In this document: positions 30,812 to 40,022 of the stretch, piece by piece
Layout: each line of letters starts with the position of its first letter
Position numbering within the stretch: the stretch's first letter is position 1
From: Leishmania martiniquensis
Lineage: Eukaryota > Euglenozoa > Kinetoplastea > Trypanosomatida > Trypanosomatidae
Assembly (NCBI RefSeq): GCF_017916325.1
Contig: NC_090171.1
Coordinates: 2,283,501 to 2,347,500 of the forward strand
DNA length: 64,000 nt
Direction of reading: 5' to 3'
The notes under the pieces: model-generated
Seen by the model: the letters and a program-made list of their open reading frames with translations, nothing else
Databases searched by the model: none
What the model was told of the DNA's origin: nothing
Made by a program: the position numbers and the translations under genes

Positions 30812-32701
30812 CTAACGCTTCGCGTCTTTGGGGGCTGCAGAGGCTGAGGAGGCGCGAGACGAAAAAGAGCTGCTGCGCGTGTGAGAGGCGCTCTCACTAC
30901 CGTCCGTGTACGCCGTCTCCTCATCCAAGTACGTCGTCTGGTCCGTGTAAAAGTAGCTCCCGGAGTAAGTGTCTTCCTCCTCGGTGTTCGACGTTCTCGT
31001 TCGATCGTCCATGTAGGTTGTGACCTCCGTGTACTCCACCGAGCTGGATATAGCACTCGCCCTCACGCCTGATAAGGCGGCTGCGGAGTAACGTTCAGGA
31101 CTGAGGCCACGGTTTGACGAGCCCCCCGCTGCACGCTCGGTCGCGCGGCGCGAAGAACCCGCCACTGGGTCGTAGACGCGCCGCGACGTCGGCGTCGTGT
31201 GGCGCGACACCTCATAACTTCTCGAGCCGCCGCTCCTACTAACCGGCGCCATGTCGCTATACGTCGCCTCGCGGGCGTCGTCATCTCTGGGGCTGTCATC
31301 AGGCGCCTGTGGCCACGCCTGAGCGTCCTCCTCGTACACCGGCTCCTCTTCATCCGTCTCAAAGTCCTCATACTCCTCCTTGGCGTTTCGGTGATCAGCT
31401 TCAGCCGGAAAGGCGGAGAATGACGGCGACGCGGCATCCAAATCGGCCCAGCGCGGCTGCGATGTCAAGAGGCGCGCCGGAGCAGAGTCGGACGTGTCCG
31501 TGCCGCCCACGATCTGCACACCGTCCTCGTCCTTCTGCGGAGGCGTCCACAGGCTATTCACGCGGCGCTCTTCGCGACTGCAGCGACGGTAGAGGACGAG
31601 CAGCACAATCGTCGTTGCAATGAGGCAGAGAAAGATCCACACAAGGGTGAGGTAGACAGGAATCAGCGCATGGGCGAGGCGAACCCTCTTCCGGCCGCGC
31701 TCGATGCGCACAGCGACAAAGTAAAGAGAAACGAGCAGCATCCCGTTTGAAAAAAAGGAGCCGACTGTGTCGAACGCGACGCCGATCTCGGAGCGGACGC
31801 CGATGGTGTACTTCATCAAACTGCGCAGGCACGCCTCTACGACGCGGAGGCCGGCACGGATGCAGAAAGGGATGAAGACGATGTACCACGAGCGGTCTAG
31901 CTGTCCGTCAAGCTTGAAGCCAATGACCACCCACTGCGCGACGCCGCAGGCCATGTGGAGGAAGCCCATGACAAAGATTCCGTTGTAGATCACAGGACTC
32001 GGGCGGCTGTCGTTAACCTCCATCTGCCACCGCAGTCGCCTCGGCCAGCGCCAGATCAGCGACGTGGTATAGTAGAAGATGTCGCCCAAGATGGGCATGA
32101 CCATATACAAGCGGTACCACCCCAACTTAGACGCCGGGTCATCGAAGATTTGGGTGCCGATCACAAAGGGGATACAGAAATAACATGCAGCTGCGAGGAA
32201 GTTGCCGACAGGGGACACGCGATCCACCTTGGGCATGCCTTCCCGGTATGTCCGTGCCGTGAGGACGTTCATCGCGACAGCGAGGATGGTGACCGCCACC
32301 ATGATCGTGACAAAAGCCATAAGCGGCACCACAACTGTCTGCCAGCCCCACAAAATATCGCCGTCGTCCTTCGCTGCGAGGAAGGCGAAAAAGATAAGTA
32401 GCAGCGCCACTTCCACCAAGAGTACAAGCGCGTACAGCAGCACGGACCCGACAGCTCCGAGGACAGGGACAAACGGCCCCCACGCGCCGCTGGCGAGGAA
32501 GCCGTACGCATCCTCCCCTATGGAGTCGTACAGGTATTTGCGGCTGCGGTTGTACAAGATGAGATACGCCTCATAGTAATGGTGGCGCAGCGTCACCTTG
32601 CGGAAATTCCATTTCACCTGCCGCGCCGTCGTCGGCGGAATGAGGTCGAGGAGGTGGTAAAGCCTCCAGTTACGCTGCCGCGGCGGTTTATCGCAGCACA
32701 T
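30812..32701 (-). CDS. Polytopic membrane protein with degenerate J-like N-terminus
   Basis: 629 residues. Residues about 12-63 resemble a DnaJ J-domain in layout (LYHLLDL ... VKWNFRKVTLRHHYYEAYLILYN ... RKYLYDSIGEDAYG) but the HPD loop is gone, so it should not stimulate Hsp70. Then about eight to nine hydrophobic segments between residues 70 and 380, including LLYALVLLVEVALLLIFFAF and the WYIVFIPFC segment, an arrangement similar to the TMEM185/Fragile-X-F-associated family (by recall). A cytosolic tail of about 230 residues is acidic, then Ser/Arg/Tyr/Thr-rich (repeated TTYMDD, TTYLDEETAYTD elements), with many potential phosphorylation sites. Start: ATG at 32,701, directly before the J-like region. 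Localisation to ER or another endomembrane is inference. Confidence 0.78.
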   Translation of the reverse strand: MCCDKPPRQRNWRLYHLLDLIPPTTARQVKWNFRKVTLRHHYYEAYLILYNRSRKYLYDSIGEDAYGFLASGAWGPFVPVLGAVGSVLLYALVLLVEVALLLIFFAFLAAKDDGDILWGWQTVVVPLMAFVTIMVAVTILAVAMNVLTARTYREGMPKVDRVSPVGNFLAAACYFCIPFVIGTQIFDDPASKLGWYRLYMVMPILGDIFYYTTSLIWRWPRRLRWQMEVNDSRPSPVIYNGIFVMGFLHMACGVAQWVVIGFKLDGQLDRSWYIVFIPFCIRAGLRVVEACLRSLMKYTIGVRSEIGVAFDTVGSFFSNGMLLVSLYFVAVRIERGRKRVRLAHALIPVYLTLVWIFLCLIATTIVLLVLYRRCSREERRVNSLWTPPQKDEDGVQIVGGTDTSDSAPARLLTSQPRWADLDAASPSFSAFPAEADHRNAKEEYEDFETDEEEPVYEEDAQAWPQAPDDSPRDDDAREATYSDMAPVSRSGGSRSYEVSRHTTPTSRRVYDPVAGSSRRATERAAGGSSNRGLSPERYSAAALSGVRASAISSSVEYTEVTTYMDDRTRTSNTEEEDTYSGSYFYTDQTTYLDEETAYTDGSESASHTRSSSFSSRASSASAAPKDAKR

Positions 32702-34053
32702 TAGTCTTCAACGACAGCAGTGATATATGGGGGCGGTGATACGAGGTACGCTCACGCGCGCACACAATGCACTGGCCTTCGCACAACGAGCCTTCACACC
32801 TCTTTTTTGCACAAGGATGTATGTGTCTCTTCGCGAGGCAGAAAAAAGGGGGAAGGTGTTTGTCACAGAAACAGAAGAAGCGAGGCGCAAGTGTACCAAC
32901 TAGGGAAAGGGAGCAGGCAAAGGATGCTGTAGAAGGAGCAGAATCTGAACGGAAAAGAGACAGCTGGTGCAAACGTGCGCTGCTCGGTACAATAGGCAGC
33001 CCTGCACGAAGACGCTGAGAATGTCAATCAGATCAAGAAAGAAAAGGCCAAGATGAAAAAAGAGATGGAGGTCCTGCAGTCAGAAAGGCGGGGAAAGAAA
33101 TGCTGGGTGACAATGTGATGCGCTTGGGTGTAGGCGTGGAGTGTCAGCACTAAACTAAAAAAAAACGGGGCAAGGGAGGAGGGCTGTGGCAGGGAGCGGT
33201 GGCAGCGACACTTTTCTCGGGATAGCCTCTTCAGCGCTTCATAATCCGCATGAACCCTTTCGACAGAAGACGACGAGAGAGAGTGTGTGTGTCGGCCTGA
33301 CAGCCGTTGCGTACACGTTCTGCTCCGCTGAGGGACGGGGGGTGGCGTACCGCGAGAGGGTCAAAGCGCCGCGCGCCACGCCGGTGATGAGACACAGAGA
33401 AGGCGGGCGCAGCCGCACAGAAAAAAGAAAGCGAAGATAAACCAAAACACTCAGGCCCACTAAATTGCGGATGAAGCGCCGTTCCGTTGCCGATCCGACC
33501 GACAGGCAGGTTGAGAGGTATGCGAGATGTATGCGTGCGTGGCACTGTGATGCAAGAGGAAGGAGGGTGCAGAAGCAAGAGGTGATACGCATGCTTCTGC
33601 GGAGTGGCAGCGGAAGACCGCCCCAACCATACCACACACACGAGGAAAAAAAAGCACACGGCTCTCTAGCGACACTAAGAGACGGCCGTTGACAAGCGGT
33701 AGCCACCATCCCATCTCTAAAGAGAGAGAGAGTGCGCGCACGAGCTTCTGTTTGAGCTGCACACCACCATCACGACTGACTGTTGCCGGTTGGTTTGCTC
33801 GCGTTCTGTTCTTTTTTCGTTTCTTGCCACTTGAGAAGCGCGCCAGCGATGGAAAGAGCAAAAAAACGAAAAACGTTCTGAGAAGCGAAGGGGGTGGGGA
33901 CTAAATGGGGAGCAGACGAAGGGGAAAAGGGAGGGTGCTCGACTCCTTCCATCCCAATCCGCCTTCTCTCACCTCTCCTCGAGTGTAACGCATTGCGTTC
34001 GATTCGAGGCGGCCATTCATCGACCAACAAGGCATGATCAGGGCACCAGGAAA
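32702..34053. other. Intergenic stretch (1.35 kb)
   Basis: No gene supported. A purine-rich plus-strand run at about 32,839-32,856 is the best pyrimidine-tract candidate for the membrane-protein gene. An open minus-strand frame reaching 33,770 is only the UTR-side continuation of a frame that overlaps the RRM gene out of phase. Confidence 0.55.
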
Positions 34054-35904
34054 TCAGCGATATGCCTTGTACCGCTCCTGGGTCACAGGATGCTTCCACG
34101 TCGTTGACTTCTTGCCAGATTGAAGAAAAAAGTACTGCGTCGTGCGACGCGACAGCCCGTACTCCCAGCCGCCAGGAAGTGGCGGGAACGGGACATCTGG
34201 CGCGTGCGTCGCGGCCGTGGCGCTGGTACTGGGTGCCGCAACTGCACCATCGCCACTCGGCACAGGGTTGCTGGAGTTGTGATGAGACGATGCCGCAGCG
34301 AGGGGGGGCTGCTTGGTTGCTGCCTCGTCCATTGAAGCGGCCGAAGCTGCCGTGGTGTCGACAGTGCGTGCCCTCTCGCCCACGAAGCGCACAGGAAGCA
34401 TAGATTGAGAGATGGCCTGCTGCCGCGCCCGCTGTGCCCTGGCGGCGTCCGCAAACTGAACGACACCGTACCGGATCGCATCCACCGTGCGTACCGTCTG
34501 CGCACGTAGAAAACCGTCGCACCACCGAAACATGTAGACAAAGGCGGCCTCGTCGATCTCAGGGGGAAGCGGCATCACCATGAGGGTATCCGCGCGTCTT
34601 GCCTCCTGCCATGCGCTTTCCGGCGGTGGGGTAACAGTGAACGTGGGTATGCCGGCAGTCACCCCAGCCTTCCTCGAGATGAGCACCGGTGGGACAAGTA
34701 GCCGCCACTGCTCGCAGGCGCGCAGGTGCACACCTCGGCACTGCCCACCAGCCTCGCACCTATCTGTGCCGCATTGAGGATCGAAGCTCGCGCAGACGTC
34801 GATGCCCGTGAAGTCGCCGACGCGGCGGTGTTGGAGATACGCCGCCAGCCCTGACGTTGGAAAGAGCCCTCCAGTCGACAGAACGCACCAGCCATAGGCG
34901 CTCTGCGCCAGAACGGTATCAGGGACGCCAGAGATGATCACGGCGGCTTCTGTCTTTGTGGCGTCAGTAGCGGCGGCGTTCATCTGGTAGATGTGCACCT
35001 GTACCCGTTGATCCTCCTCGGCAGTGTGCGGTTCCGTTACCGCTGATACAACGGGCAGCCGCTGAATACTCACGCGTGCCCACTTGGAGCGCCTTCCTGG
35101 CTGACACAGCAAGGCCGCACATAGGTCGGCAGCTTCAGCGCTCGAGAAGAACACGGTAGCCCACGCATATTCCTGCTCCTGCGGTGAAACACCTGGCGGC
35201 AGCGCGACCTGGTGGGGCGCTTCCAGCAGCACTCGCTCCACGTGGCTGGTCATGCGCACCGACTCGATCTCGTCCATCACCTGCTCCTTATTCAGTTGCC
35301 TGGCGGCTCGGAACACGCCGAGGCGTAACCCGGCGCGCACATCCATCTCACTGATGTCCTTGGCCGACGCGCTCAAGGTAGGCAGAGGCGGTGGCACGGC
35401 CCATGCGTCAGGTGGTGGGCGGGAAAAGACGGGGCCGTATCGCATCGCTGCGACAGGCGGCGCCGACGGAGCTGGAAAAATCGATGCCCCCTTTGGCGCC
35501 GATGGTTCCAGGGTGGAGACTCCTCCCATCGGCAACGAGTCATGTAGCCGCTGCTCCATCTCCTCCATGCGCCGGAGCTTGCGCGGCGCGCCTTCCGTGT
35601 CCTCAGGGTCACTGTCCCCTTCGTCCGAGTAGGCAGTCCCCCTGGACGCGGTGGTGGAGGTCGAGACGGATGCTGAGGTGGGCACGGCAGATGTGGCAGA
35701 GCAACCAGAGCCGTAATCGTCCGAGAGGTCTTCGCCAGATGCAGAAGAGGTGAAGTCGGACGACGTAGAGGCTGGTGTAGTCGTGTGCGATCCCTCACTT
35801 CGAGACAGCGACGAGTCGCAGCTCTCCTCCTCTTCGTCACTGCTGCTCCTCTTACCGCTTCCTTGGCTACCGCCACGAGACGCGCTCGGGGAGCGGCCCG
35901 ACAT
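34054..35904 (-). CDS. RNA-binding-type protein with RRM, CCCH finger and C-terminal WW domain
   Basis: 616 residues. Residues 1-105 are Ser-rich and acidic with an RKLRRMEEME stretch. A region at about 165-320 may be a first, divergent RRM-like fold. A CCCH finger follows: C378-x4-C383-x5-C389-x3-H393. Residues about 433-505 look like an RRM (LMVMPLPPE as the first strand; YGVVQFADAARA as the third). After a low-complexity linker comes a WW domain at about 571-607 (PPLPGGWE ... TTWKHP), close to the C-terminus. WW domains bind Pro-rich partners and CCCH/RRM domains bind RNA, so an mRNA-processing or mRNP role is likely (inference). Start: ATG at 35,904; the upstream open frame to 36,150 reads as UTR. 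Confidence 0.72.
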   Translation of the reverse strand: MSGRSPSASRGGSQGSGKRSSSDEEEESCDSSLSRSEGSHTTTPASTSSDFTSSASGEDLSDDYGSGCSATSAVPTSASVSTSTTASRGTAYSDEGDSDPEDTEGAPRKLRRMEEMEQRLHDSLPMGGVSTLEPSAPKGASIFPAPSAPPVAAMRYGPVFSRPPPDAWAVPPPLPTLSASAKDISEMDVRAGLRLGVFRAARQLNKEQVMDEIESVRMTSHVERVLLEAPHQVALPPGVSPQEQEYAWATVFFSSAEAADLCAALLCQPGRRSKWARVSIQRLPVVSAVTEPHTAEEDQRVQVHIYQMNAAATDATKTEAAVIISGVPDTVLAQSAYGWCVLSTGGLFPTSGLAAYLQHRRVGDFTGIDVCASFDPQCGTDRCEAGGQCRGVHLRACEQWRLLVPPVLISRKAGVTAGIPTFTVTPPPESAWQEARRADTLMVMPLPPEIDEAAFVYMFRWCDGFLRAQTVRTVDAIRYGVVQFADAARAQRARQQAISQSMLPVRFVGERARTVDTTAASAASMDEAATKQPPLAAASSHHNSSNPVPSGDGAVAAPSTSATAATHAPDVPFPPLPGGWEYGLSRRTTQYFFLQSGKKSTTWKHPVTQERYKAYR

Positions 35905-36731
35905 CCGTTCTCTCACGGTGGATGCAAAAAAGGGGTCAGTGAATGGTGACTCTATGAAGCGATGAAAGCCTGTGAGTGAACGCACAGGCGCTTGTGTACT
36001 CCAGCCGGTGTGAGCTCCTTCGCTCACTACACGAAAAATAACAAGACAGAGCGCGCGCGCGCAAGAAGAAGCAGCAGCAGAAATCAAGAAGAGATCGCCT
36101 GCTGACGAGTGCTCTTGCACCACAGCCCTCACCCTCTGCATGCCAATCACACACCCCGCGCGGGGCTGCCACCATGCAGCGATGGCGGAAGCGGCCCTTC
36201 CGGGGGAGTGAGCAGGGGCAAAGGGAAGTGCATTCCTTCACCCTCGCTCTTGCGCGTCAGTAACGTTGGGGGAACGCAACGCTTGCCATCGTTGCTTCCG
36301 AATAAAGGCGAAAAGGGAGGGGGCGAAGGATGAGTGTGGCGCCCAGTAGCATTGCTGTTGCGGCCACGCACTCAGAATTCGATCGCCATTTCCTTCATCA
36401 CAGATCTTCGTTCCCCCTTTCTTTTCGTTGTTGTCGCTGCTGCGTTTCTATCGGCTAAGGACTTCAACTGCCGCCATATCCCCCCTCCCCCGAGCGGGCC
36501 GCACTTGCACGGCAAAGAAGAAGTCATCGTCGCCAAGCAGCCCCACCCGGCGTGGGCTAAAAGCGAGCACACGTCCGCATAAACGTGCCCAGGCCCCTAC
36601 ACCGTGGGGCGCATATATATATATATTTACAAGAGGAAAGAAGAAACGAGCTGGTGGGACGGCGGACCCACGCTCTCTCTTCCCCTCTACAAAAAAAGCC
36701 CCTTCCGTCTCCCGCATGCGCATCCATAGAT
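35905..36731. other. Intergenic stretch
   Basis: About 830 bases with an AT run at 36,613-36,626 near the stop of the C2-like gene, and GA-rich patches near 36.06-36.10 and 36.31-36.33 kb (pyrimidine on the transcribed strand). No gene seen. Confidence 0.55.
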
Positions 36732-38762
36732 CTAAATGATAGGGCTGCATTCCACCGCACTTGAAAGCGAACGGCGGCGTCGGACGGCGCTCGTGTCCGG
36801 CGTGAAAGGGGTCATCACAGAGTTGTTGGCGTTGGACTTGGTCGGGCGCGGCGCTAAGGCGCGCCGCGAGACCGCTGATGCGAGCGAGTCTGCCCGGCTC
36901 ACTGCGCTGCTCACAGAATATGATCGTTGGTGGATACTGGAGACGCTGTTGCAGCGGCTGCGTTCGCGTTCATGACGCCAACCGATCCATTCCTCTACGA
37001 GCGACGTCTGCGGCCGCGGCGCCTGCTGCTGGCGCTCGAGCCTGGCAAGCACCTCGGCAATGTACAGCTCGTGCTCGTCTGGTGGGCGTAGATCAGCTGG
37101 GAGATCGGCAAGGTTTGAGGTCAGAGGTGGTGGGCGCTGACGCATGGGTGTGCGTTCCCAACCACCGCGCGTGCCAGACGTCGCACGGACGTGGGTGCTG
37201 CGTTGGTCGGACACTCGTTGGCTCGAGTTCTCAGCGAAATGGTCAAAGTTGCTCAGCGGTGTGTTGGTGCGGCTGGCGTCCAGCGTGGCTCTTATCCCCG
37301 AGGTAACCGTGATGAAACGAGGTGGGGAGGAGCCGCCTCGGCGCGAAGAAGCGGACGCGTGCGTATGTGGTAGCGGGACTTCTTGCGAGGCGCGGTCGAT
37401 GCCGACATACTGTTTTGGCGGCGTCGAGAAGCGCAGCGGCGTTTGCGCATGGGTGCCCCGCACGGCATACCTATTGAACGGATCGACACCGTGCGTCTCT
37501 TCTCGTGGCACGGTTTGTAGCGCGGTTGTGCTGTCTACGCCGGCCGCAGCACCACTAGAGATCAGCCCCGCGGATGGTCGACAAGACAGTGGCCTGTTGC
37601 TCAGAGGATGAGGATTGTCGCTTTCCTTCCGTCGTACCCGCACATCGAGTGCGGCTTGCTGCCCCGTAGGGTGATAGCGGAAGGGAATGGCGTACTCCTT
37701 CCACTCACCCGCGTGAGGCTTGAACTTCGCGGGGTCCAAAGAGAAGCCGGCAACCTGTCGCTTGTCCTCCCACACGGAGAACCGCAGCTTCTCTGCGCTG
37801 TCGGCTAGCTTGAGTGGGATGCGCAGCTGCTGCCCCTCGAGGTTCACCTCCTTGGGATTACAGCAGGCGATGCGCGTCGTGCTAAAGGTGGAGGAGCCGT
37901 AGCGAACCTTCATGCTGTAGCGACCACCAAGCAGCAGCGGTGCGGGATGATCAAGGTCGATGCTCTCTGTCTTGATGGCAACGCGCTCTAGCTCAATGTC
38001 CACGCTCTCCACCACAGCATAGTCACGTTGTGAGTGCGGCGAAGCTTGCCTGAGTGGTGGGGATCGTTGCGCGGTTGCGTTGCGCGTCTGCTGTGGCGGA
38101 GCCTCCTCCCTGGTCACCCCCTCAGCGACCTGGCGCAGCAGCCGCTCGCTACGTGGCGACGTCTTCAGTAGGCGGTCGCGCGACGGATTACGCTGCAGGA
38201 CCATCTGACCGCGACTAGGGCTGTTGCTTCGCGGTGACCTCATCGCCGTTGAGGTCACCGTGTTGCTGCGCAGTGTCGCTCGTTCTTCTTCATCGATTTC
38301 ATGCACACGCAAAGAGAAGAGGAGCTTCCCGGTGACCTCTCCGGCAGCATCTCGAAGCTTGATTGCGTAGTTCTTCATTGGTTTGTCAAAGTAAGGTGTT
38401 GGATCGAGGGAGCCTTTGGCTATGACGGGCAGGGGCCCAGCGGCGCTGTACTGCGACGGCCGAAAAGCAAATGTGATGACGTCCCGCTCGCCGTCCAAGA
38501 TGAGCTGCTGCGGCTTCGGCGAAAATGTCAGTGCCATATCCGCACCAAGTGCCTTAAAATAGGTGTACTCTGTCGCGCCATCAACGCGGTGAGAAGCAAG
38601 GGCGCCACTCGAGGTGGGGTTGGCGCGTGGGGTGCGGCTCCAGGTGCAGCGGAAGGAGGCGACATCCGGAATTCGTCGCCCTTCCGCATCCTCCGAAAAC
38701 AGTCCTGTGAAGGTTGAGACGTCGCACACAAAGCGGTACAGCACAACATCAAGCTGAATCAT
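36732..38762 (-). CDS. Protein with two C2-like domains and Ser/Arg-rich tail
   Basis: 676 residues. The N-terminus (about 1-150) looks like an NT-C2-type beta-sandwich: LDVVLYRFVCDV, VASFRCTWSR, ITFAFRPS, NYAIKLRDAAGEVTGKLLFSLRV. A second C2-like domain lies at about 250-377 (VDIELERVAIK, YSMKVRYGSSTFSTT, LRFSVWEDKRQVAGFSL, LDVRVRRKE). Between and after them sequence is Ser/Arg/Pro-rich, ending in repeated SVSSAVSRADSLASAVSR and RRRSLSSAVE, plausible kinase sites. No calcium-binding Asp cluster stands out. Such proteins are common at basal bodies and transition zones, but a function is not shown here. Start: ATG at 38,762; the frame upstream to 39,380 translates microsatellite sequence. Confidence 0.72.
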   Translation of the reverse strand: MIQLDVVLYRFVCDVSTFTGLFSEDAEGRRIPDVASFRCTWSRTPRANPTSSGALASHRVDGATEYTYFKALGADMALTFSPKPQQLILDGERDVITFAFRPSQYSAAGPLPVIAKGSLDPTPYFDKPMKNYAIKLRDAAGEVTGKLLFSLRVHEIDEEERATLRSNTVTSTAMRSPRSNSPSRGQMVLQRNPSRDRLLKTSPRSERLLRQVAEGVTREEAPPQQTRNATAQRSPPLRQASPHSQRDYAVVESVDIELERVAIKTESIDLDHPAPLLLGGRYSMKVRYGSSTFSTTRIACCNPKEVNLEGQQLRIPLKLADSAEKLRFSVWEDKRQVAGFSLDPAKFKPHAGEWKEYAIPFRYHPTGQQAALDVRVRRKESDNPHPLSNRPLSCRPSAGLISSGAAAGVDSTTALQTVPREETHGVDPFNRYAVRGTHAQTPLRFSTPPKQYVGIDRASQEVPLPHTHASASSRRGGSSPPRFITVTSGIRATLDASRTNTPLSNFDHFAENSSQRVSDQRSTHVRATSGTRGGWERTPMRQRPPPLTSNLADLPADLRPPDEHELYIAEVLARLERQQQAPRPQTSLVEEWIGWRHERERSRCNSVSSIHQRSYSVSSAVSRADSLASAVSRRALAPRPTKSNANNSVMTPFTPDTSAVRRRRSLSSAVECSPII

Positions 38763-39395
38763 TGCGGCCCTCGAAGTGTGGAAGCGGGCGTGTAAGGGTG
38801 TGTGCGTGTATGTTAGGGAGAAGGGGGAATGATCTCCTAAACGCGTCGGCTTTTTTCTTTTTTTCGCTTTCTCTCGTTTAAGGCTCGTGTCGTTGCTGAG
38901 CCTTCCTGTGCAACAGCAGGGTGAAACGTGCGAGCGCCACTGGTGCGGATGTGAGGGACGAGACACCTTCCGTAGAGCAAAGGAGCCCGGTACGCCGATG
39001 AGCTTTTCACTGGTACAAATATATATGTTTGTATATATATGTCTCCATATATATATATATGTAACAAGACAGCTTACAGCAATCCCAACCACAGACAATC
39101 GAAGGTCAATGATAAGAGGAGGAAATAAACGAGCGGCGATAGAGGAACGGCCCCAATTGTGGGCGTGTGTGTGTGTGTTAGGGGGATGGGGGCGCCGTCG
39201 CAGCAGTGGGGCGATGGGCTCATACTTAGCGTGGTCAGCATCTGCGACGCATGTGTCAGCACAGGAGTCAACATCAGAGGCCACGCCTAGTACCGATTTT
39301 TCTGATTGTTGGAGCCGGTTCGACTCTTTTGGTGCATGTTTGTATGGCACTCTAACATGGGCAAGCCGTGAGGAAACCAAGACGCCTGAAACAGT
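38763..39395. other. Short intergenic stretch with AT microsatellites
   Basis: Holds a composite AT repeat at 39,015-39,063 and a TG run at about 39,165-39,179, plus a pyrimidine tract (transcribed strand, 38,816-38,830) just upstream of the C2-like gene start. If the TAG at 40,023 is the true stop of the next gene, its 3' UTR extends from 40,022 into this region. Confidence 0.6.
39015..39063. repeat. Compound AT microsatellite
   Basis: Three AT blocks separated by short TTTG and GTCTCC-type spacers. Intergenic. Confidence 0.8.
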
Positions 39396-40022
39396 TCAAA
39401 AGAATCTTCCCGTCTTGTTGGAGAGCGGATGAGGGATGTCGCCGCCGCCCTCGCGCGCGAGATCGGTCGACAAATCGGCATCCCTCTCCTCCTCCTCGCC
39501 CGTGTGCGCCTCGACAACAGTGTTCGAGCGATGTGCAGCAGGAAAGACGCACGAGTCTTCTTCGGCACTTCTGTGACGCCCATTCTCCTCCCTAGTGCCG
39601 TTCTCTTCGAGTGCTCGAGCAATAGGAGATGGAGAGCGGCTACCAAAAAGGCCCACGCCAGACTTGACTGACCCCGCAGTGACCGTTACACCATCGGTGG
39701 CGCAACGCCGACCCTCCATCGTGCCCTCGTTGACACAACGACTCACCGGACCGCTCGCATGTGTTATCAGAGAGGATGCAGTCACAGGAGACGGGCTCGT
39801 GTGCTGGAAGAAGTATGGAGGATTCTTCGCCGCCGCTAACCGTGGCGCCGCTCGCTGCCTCGCACGCTCCACCACTTGCCGGCCCGTATCGGATACCAGC
39901 GCCGTTACATCGGCAGGATATGCTGCGTCTCGAATCGTCCCAGCGCTCTTTGCATCGTGGAAAATCTGTGTCGCCTGCGCTCGGTGACCCTCGTGCCTCG
40001 GCGGCAGCAGTGGAGCATCGAG
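39396..40022 (-). CDS. In-frame open extension after the TAG stop of the coiled-coil gene
   Basis: The frame of the coiled-coil gene ends at TAG (40,023-40,025) but then stays open for another 208 codons to a TGA at 39,396. The extension is protein-like: it starts LDAPLLPPRHEG, has a helical, basic patch (TIRDAAYPADV, GRQVVERARQRAAPRL), then Ser/Thr-rich and finally Glu-rich sequence (GEEEERDADLSTDLARE). First codon positions are G-rich and codon choice is like that of the neighbours. The stop is followed by C, the base most often associated with leaky termination. Possibilities: stop-codon readthrough, a recent nonsense mutation in this strain, a sequencing error, or chance (other frames here are also open). 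Confidence 0.4.
   Translation of the reverse strand, partial: LDAPLLPPRHEGHRAQATQIFHDAKSAGTIRDAAYPADVTALVSDTGRQVVERARQRAAPRLAAAKNPPYFFQHTSPSPVTASSLITHASGPVSRCVNEGTMEGRRCATDGVTVTAGSVKSGVGLFGSRSPSPIARALEENGTREENGRHRSAEEDSCVFPAAHRSNTVVEAHTGEEEERDADLSTDLAREGGGDIPHPLSNKTGRFF

Noticed and set aside
33770..34525. 251-codon minus-strand frame
   Set aside because: Overlaps the WW/RRM end of the real gene in another phase and then runs into UTR; no domain.
39309..39318. GGTTCGACTC, a second tRNA B-box-like match
   Set aside because: No A box or foldable cloverleaf in the 80 bases upstream.
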